DNA of 61,686 bases, taken from assembly GCA_944377385.1 (NCBI GenBank), contig CALWET010000039.1, positions 1 through 61,686 on the forward strand. The letters run 5' to 3'. A program made the translations under genes and the position numbers. This DNA comes from an uncultured Lachnospiraceae bacterium (GTDB lineage: Bacteria; Bacillota; Clostridia; Lachnospirales; Lachnospiraceae). The notes below the pieces were generated by a model. The model saw only the letters and a list, made by a program, of their open reading frames with translations. It searched no databases and was not told where the DNA came from. Shown piece by piece: positions 60,361 to 61,686 of this stretch. Position 1 is the stretch's first letter. Each line of letters starts with the position of its first letter.

Positions 60361-60457
60361 CCTGCGAACAGGTTTTTTGAAATTCTGACTACTAAAAAGG
60401 GAGCTGTTGCAAAATAGATGAGAAACATCTATGGAGCAACAGTTCACTTGTTTTTTT
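60361..60457 (+). terminator. Two successive hairpins after the surface-protein pair
   Basis: The first is CCTG-CGAA-CAGG followed by six T (60361-60378), a compact terminator. The second is a larger broken stem (CTGTTGC..ATAGATG with CATCTAT..GCAACAG, 60404-60442) followed by seven T at 60451-60457. Confidence 0.75.
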
Positions 60458-60551
60458 GATTATATGATCTCTTAAATAAGTTGTCATAGGTTTATTGATC
60501 GGGTGACTATGCTAACCTGATGTTTATATTGTATACTTTGTTAGGGTATGG

Positions 60552-60580
60552 TTTACTTTTTGCTATAGTTCTTATATAAT
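60552..60580 (+). promoter_or_regulatory. Promoter of the AbrB/PIN pair
   Basis: TTTACT (60552-60557), 17-base spacer, TATAAT (60575-60580), 51 bases before the antitoxin start codon. Confidence 0.7.
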
Positions 60581-60631
60581 AATGCTATCTAAAGAAATCT
60601 TTATTTCTAAGGAAAAGAAAGGAGATATGGT

Positions 60632-60889
60632 ATGAACTTGGCAAAGGTTTCCTCTAACGGGCAGATCACAGTACCTGTAGAGATTAGGCAGGAACTTGGA
60701 CTTAAATCCGGCGATAAGATACTATTCTTCAAAAATAAAGATGGAGAGGTGGTTATCAGCAATGCTTCCACAGCAGCTATAAGAAAGGCACAGGCTGCTT
60801 TTGCCGGAGTAGCTGAACAAATAGGAGTTTTTAATGAGGACGATGTGCAGGCTCTTGTAGATGAGGTGAGATACAAAGGAGCACAGTGA
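60632..60889 (+). CDS. AbrB/SpoVT-type antitoxin
   Basis: An 85-residue protein with AAAGGAG before ATG 60632. The AbrB swapped-hairpin DNA-binding domain fills residues 1-45 (AKVSSNGQITVPVEIRQELG, LKSGDKILFF, EVVISNAS). The C-terminal 40 residues would wrap and neutralise the PIN toxin encoded one base after its stop codon. It likely represses its own promoter. Confidence 0.85.
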   Translation: MNLAKVSSNGQITVPVEIRQELGLKSGDKILFFKNKDGEVVISNASTAAIRKAQAAFAGVAEQIGVFNEDDVQALVDEVRYKGAQ

Positions 60890-60890
60890 T

Positions 60891-61301
60891 ATGAGAGTAT
60901 TGGTAGACACAAACATCCTTTTCTCAGCACTTTTATTTCCAAATTCTAAACCGGCAAGAGCATTACTGCATGTATCAGATAATCATGAGATGGTTCTGTG
61001 TGACAGGAATATTACGGAATTGCGGGATATTATCAGAAGGAAAGCTCCTCAGATCCTGCCAGATGCAGAAGCTTTGCTTGCAGAAATGTCATATGAGCTG
61101 ATACCGGCTATCTACCGTGCTGACAAGCTTATACGAGATGAAAAGGATCAGCCTATCCTTAATGCGGCTATATTGTCAGATGTGGATGTGATCCTTACTG
61201 GCGATAAAGATTTTCTTAGTTTGGATATGGAGCATCCAAGGTGTATGACAGCTTCACAGTTTCTTGATATCGAAGGTAAAGAGGGTCAATCCTTCACGTG
61301 A
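60891..61301 (+). CDS. PIN-domain ribonuclease toxin
   Basis: A 136-residue protein whose ATG is one base after the antitoxin stop. The acidic residues of the PIN active site are present: VLVDTNILFSALL (Asp), ITELRDIIRR (Glu), DQPILNAAILSDVDVILTGD (Asp) and DKDFLSL (Asp). It would cleave RNA, perhaps tRNA, when free of the AbrB-type partner. The operon lies close to a tRNA integration scar, consistent with a mobile origin. Confidence 0.85.
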   Translation: MRVLVDTNILFSALLFPNSKPARALLHVSDNHEMVLCDRNITELRDIIRRKAPQILPDAEALLAEMSYELIPAIYRADKLIRDEKDQPILNAAILSDVDVILTGDKDFLSLDMEHPRCMTASQFLDIEGKEGQSFT

Positions 61302-61499
61302 TATGGAGGTCAATAGTTGATATTCAGATAAAATGAGGCGCTGTCCAATTTCCAAATAATATTCTGTCTGATCATACACTTGAACGAGGAGATATCTGAC
61401 ATCAACTTTGACAGCAAACTACGGGATACGAGAAGAAACTGTACGCTCAGAATGGCTTAAAATAAGGTGCCTTTGACACCTGAGATATGGTTGGTCTAG
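61302..61499. other. Non-coding stretch before the tRNA remnant
   Basis: About 200 bases with no gene that I can support. A short stem (AGGTG...CACCT at about 61466-61480) is present. One frame reads LTANYGIREETVRSEWLK, but there is no start or context. It is probably the terminal non-coding end of an integrated element. Confidence 0.45.
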
Positions 61500-61552
61500 T
61501 TCAGGTTCTTGTGCTCTTCCCAAGCGTGTGAGTTCAAGTCTCATCTTCCGCA
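61500..61552 (+). other. 3' remnant of a tRNA-Leu(CAG), integration scar
   Basis: The segment reads as the anticodon loop TTCAGGT (CAG), 3' anticodon stem TCTTG, a long leucine-type variable arm (TGCTCTTCCCAAGCGT), T-arm GTGAG-TTCAAGT-CTCAT, acceptor strand CTTCCGC and discriminator A. The 5' half is absent: bases before 61500 do not pair with the anticodon or acceptor stems (GCGGAAG is missing). CCA is not encoded. It is therefore an attachment-site copy, not a working tRNA. The element lies or lay to its left. Confidence 0.75.
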
Positions 61553-61601
61553 TCACATCAAGACGTCGTCTATGGATATCGCATAGCGACGCACAATCCA
61601 T

Positions 61602-61640
61602 GGGTCACCCCTGTTAATCGCGGGGGTGGCCCACTTTTTT
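61602..61640 (+). terminator. Terminator behind the tRNA-Leu remnant
   Basis: GGGTCACCCC and GGGGGTGGCCC form a strong stem with a loop of about ten bases, and ACTTTTTT follows. It is likely the original terminator of the tRNA gene. Confidence 0.8.
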
Positions 61641-61686
61641 GTGTCCTTTTTCAATCGTTTGGGCTCTCGTCAAGGAACAGGATGCA

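Noticed and set aside
61480..61552. Functional tRNA gene
   Set aside because: The 5' acceptor strand (GCGGAAG), D-arm and 5' anticodon stem are missing, so it cannot fold into a tRNA.
61419..61601. 60-codon minus-strand frame at the window end
   Set aside because: It reads through the tRNA-Leu remnant and has no protein features.

Overview
The window is a piece of chromosome from a Clostridia-type Firmicute, most likely a member of the Lachnospiraceae. The grounds are strong AGGAGG-type ribosome binding sites, frequent AUA and AGG codons, a paired GlgC/GlgD, SpoVG, a membrane pyrophosphatase, a Gram-positive Tad pilus cluster with DUF5702- and DUF6382-like proteins, and several secreted proteins with choline-binding-like cell-wall repeats. 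No species can be named from the sequence alone.

Bases 1 to about 10,060 are the late (tail-fibre and lysis) end of an AT-richer prophage. In order it holds the C-terminal part of a Gp37-like tail protein, a long tail fibre, a small HTH regulator, five short tandem fibre-tip genes (2959-5390), a glycine-rich adhesin, accessory tail genes, a small HExxH protein, a Dp-1-type holin and an endolysin. It ends in a copy of a tRNA 3' end (attachment site). Four of the five tip genes and the Gp37-like gene carry runs of 7-8 G inside the reading frame. Two tip genes are out of frame as read and three are in frame. This looks like a slipped-strand, phase-variable receptor-binding array and is the main discovery candidate.

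From 10.1 to 10.8 kb lies a low-GC patch. It has a well-formed type I toxin-antitoxin candidate: a 34-residue hydrophobic peptide with a near-consensus promoter, facing a convergent antisense RNA with its own near-consensus promoter, both ending in one shared terminator. Housekeeping DNA follows from 10.9 to 38.6 kb: a transglutaminase-like surface protein, H+-pyrophosphatase, M20 amidohydrolase, lipase, TrpF-like/PfkB pair, secreted nuclease, HIT, DegV, AsnS, a YhaO/YhaN-like pair whose nuclease half has lost its metal ligands, glgC-glgD-spoVG, guaB, tilS-hpt-ftsH, a GH13 amylase and a YitT protein.

From 38.9 to 48.9 kb is a Tad/Flp pilus cluster: two prepilin peptidases, TadZ-like, TadA, TadB, TadC, Flp pilin, three pseudopilin or pilus-assembly proteins and a DUF6382-like protein. 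A compact array of three abutting hairpins between repeated promoter elements separates it from a DNA glycosylase/YbaK fusion gene. The last 11 kb hold an acyltransferase, ribokinase, a drug/metabolite transporter, a zinc-ribbon/SH3 protein with an M14 carboxypeptidase, an esterase, two paralogous cell-wall-binding proteins and an AbrB/PIN toxin-antitoxin pair. The window closes with the 3' remnant of a tRNA-Leu, the scar of another integration event.
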